Shown here: in pieces, positions 6,341 to 6,969 of the stretch
How the letters are laid out: every line of letters begins with the position of its first letter
Position numbering within the stretch: position 1 is the stretch's first letter
NCBI GenBank assembly: GCA_005793615.1
Contig: SXRI01000122.1
Coordinates: 1 to 6,969, forward strand
Length of the DNA: 6,969 nt
Reading direction: 5' to 3'
Source of the DNA: Bdellovibrionales bacterium
GTDB taxonomy: Bacteria > Bdellovibrionota > Bdellovibrionia > Bdellovibrionales > JAMPXM01
Program-made: the position numbers and the translations under genes
Notes under the pieces: model-generated
What the model saw: the letters and a program-made list of their open reading frames with translations, nothing else
Database searches by the model: none
Told to the model about the DNA's origin: nothing

Positions 6341-6969
6341 ATGGACCAAGACTCGAACCTGAAGCAGATCTACTCTTGTGAGGACTTTACCATCGTTGAA
6401 AAGCCTTCAGGCTTAAGTTGTCATAACGCCGCCGACTCGGTACTCAGTCGACTCGGATCCGGTTTTCACCTTGTGCATCGCCTCGACAAAGACACCTCAG
6501 GTTTACTGATGGTCACCCTCAAGCCCGAACTTCAAGAGCGGCTACAACTGGCGATGCAGGCAGGAGAAAAAGAATACCTTGCCGTATTGCGCGGTGTGAT
6601 TGAAGTGACCAGTGAATGGCAAGTCTGGGATGCACCGATCAGTGATGCCGCCGAGAGCCGTACAAATCCACAGGGCGTAGCGGGCGAGCGCATCACGGCA
6701 CGAACGCTTTATCGGGCTGAGAAAAATAGCCCCTATTTTTCACTCGTACATTGTTTATTGCAAAGCGGGCGGCAACATCAGATCCGCAAACACGCCGCTA
6801 TTGCCGGCCGTCCCATCGTCGGTGATAGCCGCTATGGTAACCCCAAAGATAACGAACGCATTCTGAACCGCTATGGGTTTTCGCGCCTGGCGCTGCACGC
6901 CCACCGTCTTAGCTTCAAATGGAACCTTCAGGACTTCGCCGTGGTCTCTCCACTGCCAGCGGAGTTCGA
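6341..6969 (+). CDS. RluA-family pseudouridine synthase (runs off window end)
   Basis: The frame is open from ATG 6341 to the window end, giving 209 residues with no stop. 'DFTIVEKPSGLSCH' (15-28) and 'HLVHRLDKDTSGLLM' (43-57) are the RluA-family core; Asp49 in HRLD is the catalytic aspartate that attacks uridine C1'. 'SGRQHQIRKHAAIAGRPIVGDSRYG' follows the usual GRxHQIRxH...GDxxYG pattern, and 'RLALHAHRLSF' is the closing family motif. There is no N-terminal S4 RNA-binding domain, as in the short RluA/TruC types, so the target (23S rRNA or tRNA uridine) cannot be assigned. The final residues ('SPLPAEF') look like the usual C-terminal end of the family, so probably only a short tail is missing. 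It starts 3 bases after the P-loop gene, with only a weak GAAG (6331-6334) inside that gene's end, which suggests translational coupling. Confidence 0.92.
   Translation, partial: MDQDSNLKQIYSCEDFTIVEKPSGLSCHNAADSVLSRLGSGFHLVHRLDKDTSGLLMVTLKPELQERLQLAMQAGEKEYLAVLRGVIEVTSEWQVWDAPISDAAESRTNPQGVAGERITARTLYRAEKNSPYFSLVHCLLQSGRQHQIRKHAAIAGRPIVGDSRYGNPKDNERILNRYGFSRLALHAHRLSFKWNLQDFAVVSPLPAEF

Noticed and set aside
1..6969. A defence system, prophage or other mobile island
   Set aside because: No transposase, integrase, repeat array, toxin-antitoxin pair or restriction gene is seen, and the recognisable genes are metabolic, lipid or RNA-modification functions.

Overview
The window (about half G+C) is a tightly packed bacterial chromosomal stretch with eight protein-coding genes, two of them cut by the window ends. 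One 35-codon gene is unusually small. I see no rRNA, tRNA, CRISPR array, insertion sequence or phage gene. The mix suggests a Gram-negative bacterium: a lipoprotein-type signal on a periplasmic haem protein, an ATP-dependent PEP carboxykinase, and a cardiolipin-synthase/EEP pair. The style resembles Bdellovibrionota or other former delta-proteobacteria, but that placement is inference and not proven by any marker gene.

Layout. 1-246 (+): C-terminal end of an RNase Z-like metallo-beta-lactamase-fold hydrolase. 344-1714 (+): a predicted lipoprotein with one CxxCH haem-c motif and a long helical, TPR-like C-terminal half. 1720-1766: a strong hairpin plus U-tract ending that gene, between convergent genes. 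1785-3386 (-): pckA, PEP carboxykinase (ATP). 3387-3523: divergent intergenic region. 3524-4699 (+; possible upstream GTG at 3479): phospholipase D superfamily, cardiolipin synthase type with two HKD motifs. 4703-5461 (+): endonuclease/exonuclease/phosphatase (EEP) family protein, 3 bases downstream and probably co-transcribed. 5451-5480: a 12-base tandem duplication that includes the EEP stop codon. 5568-5675 (+): a 35-residue single-span membrane protein with a very good ribosome binding site. 5723-6337 (+): an AAA_28/NadR-like P-loop NTPase or kinase. 6341-6969 (+): an RluA-family pseudouridine synthase without an S4 domain, cut near its C-terminus by the window end.

How the genes relate. 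The clearest functional unit is the cardiolipin synthase-like and EEP pair, which matches the gene neighbourhood of E. coli clsB (ybhO) and ybhP and points to membrane phospholipid metabolism. pckA (gluconeogenesis, oxaloacetate to PEP) stands alone on the minus strand. The P-loop protein and the pseudouridine synthase are 3 bases apart and probably form a second short operon. No gene-dense defence or mobile system is visible. The less ordinary items are the cytochrome-like lipoprotein, the tiny membrane protein, and the remodelled ends of the PEP carboxykinase.
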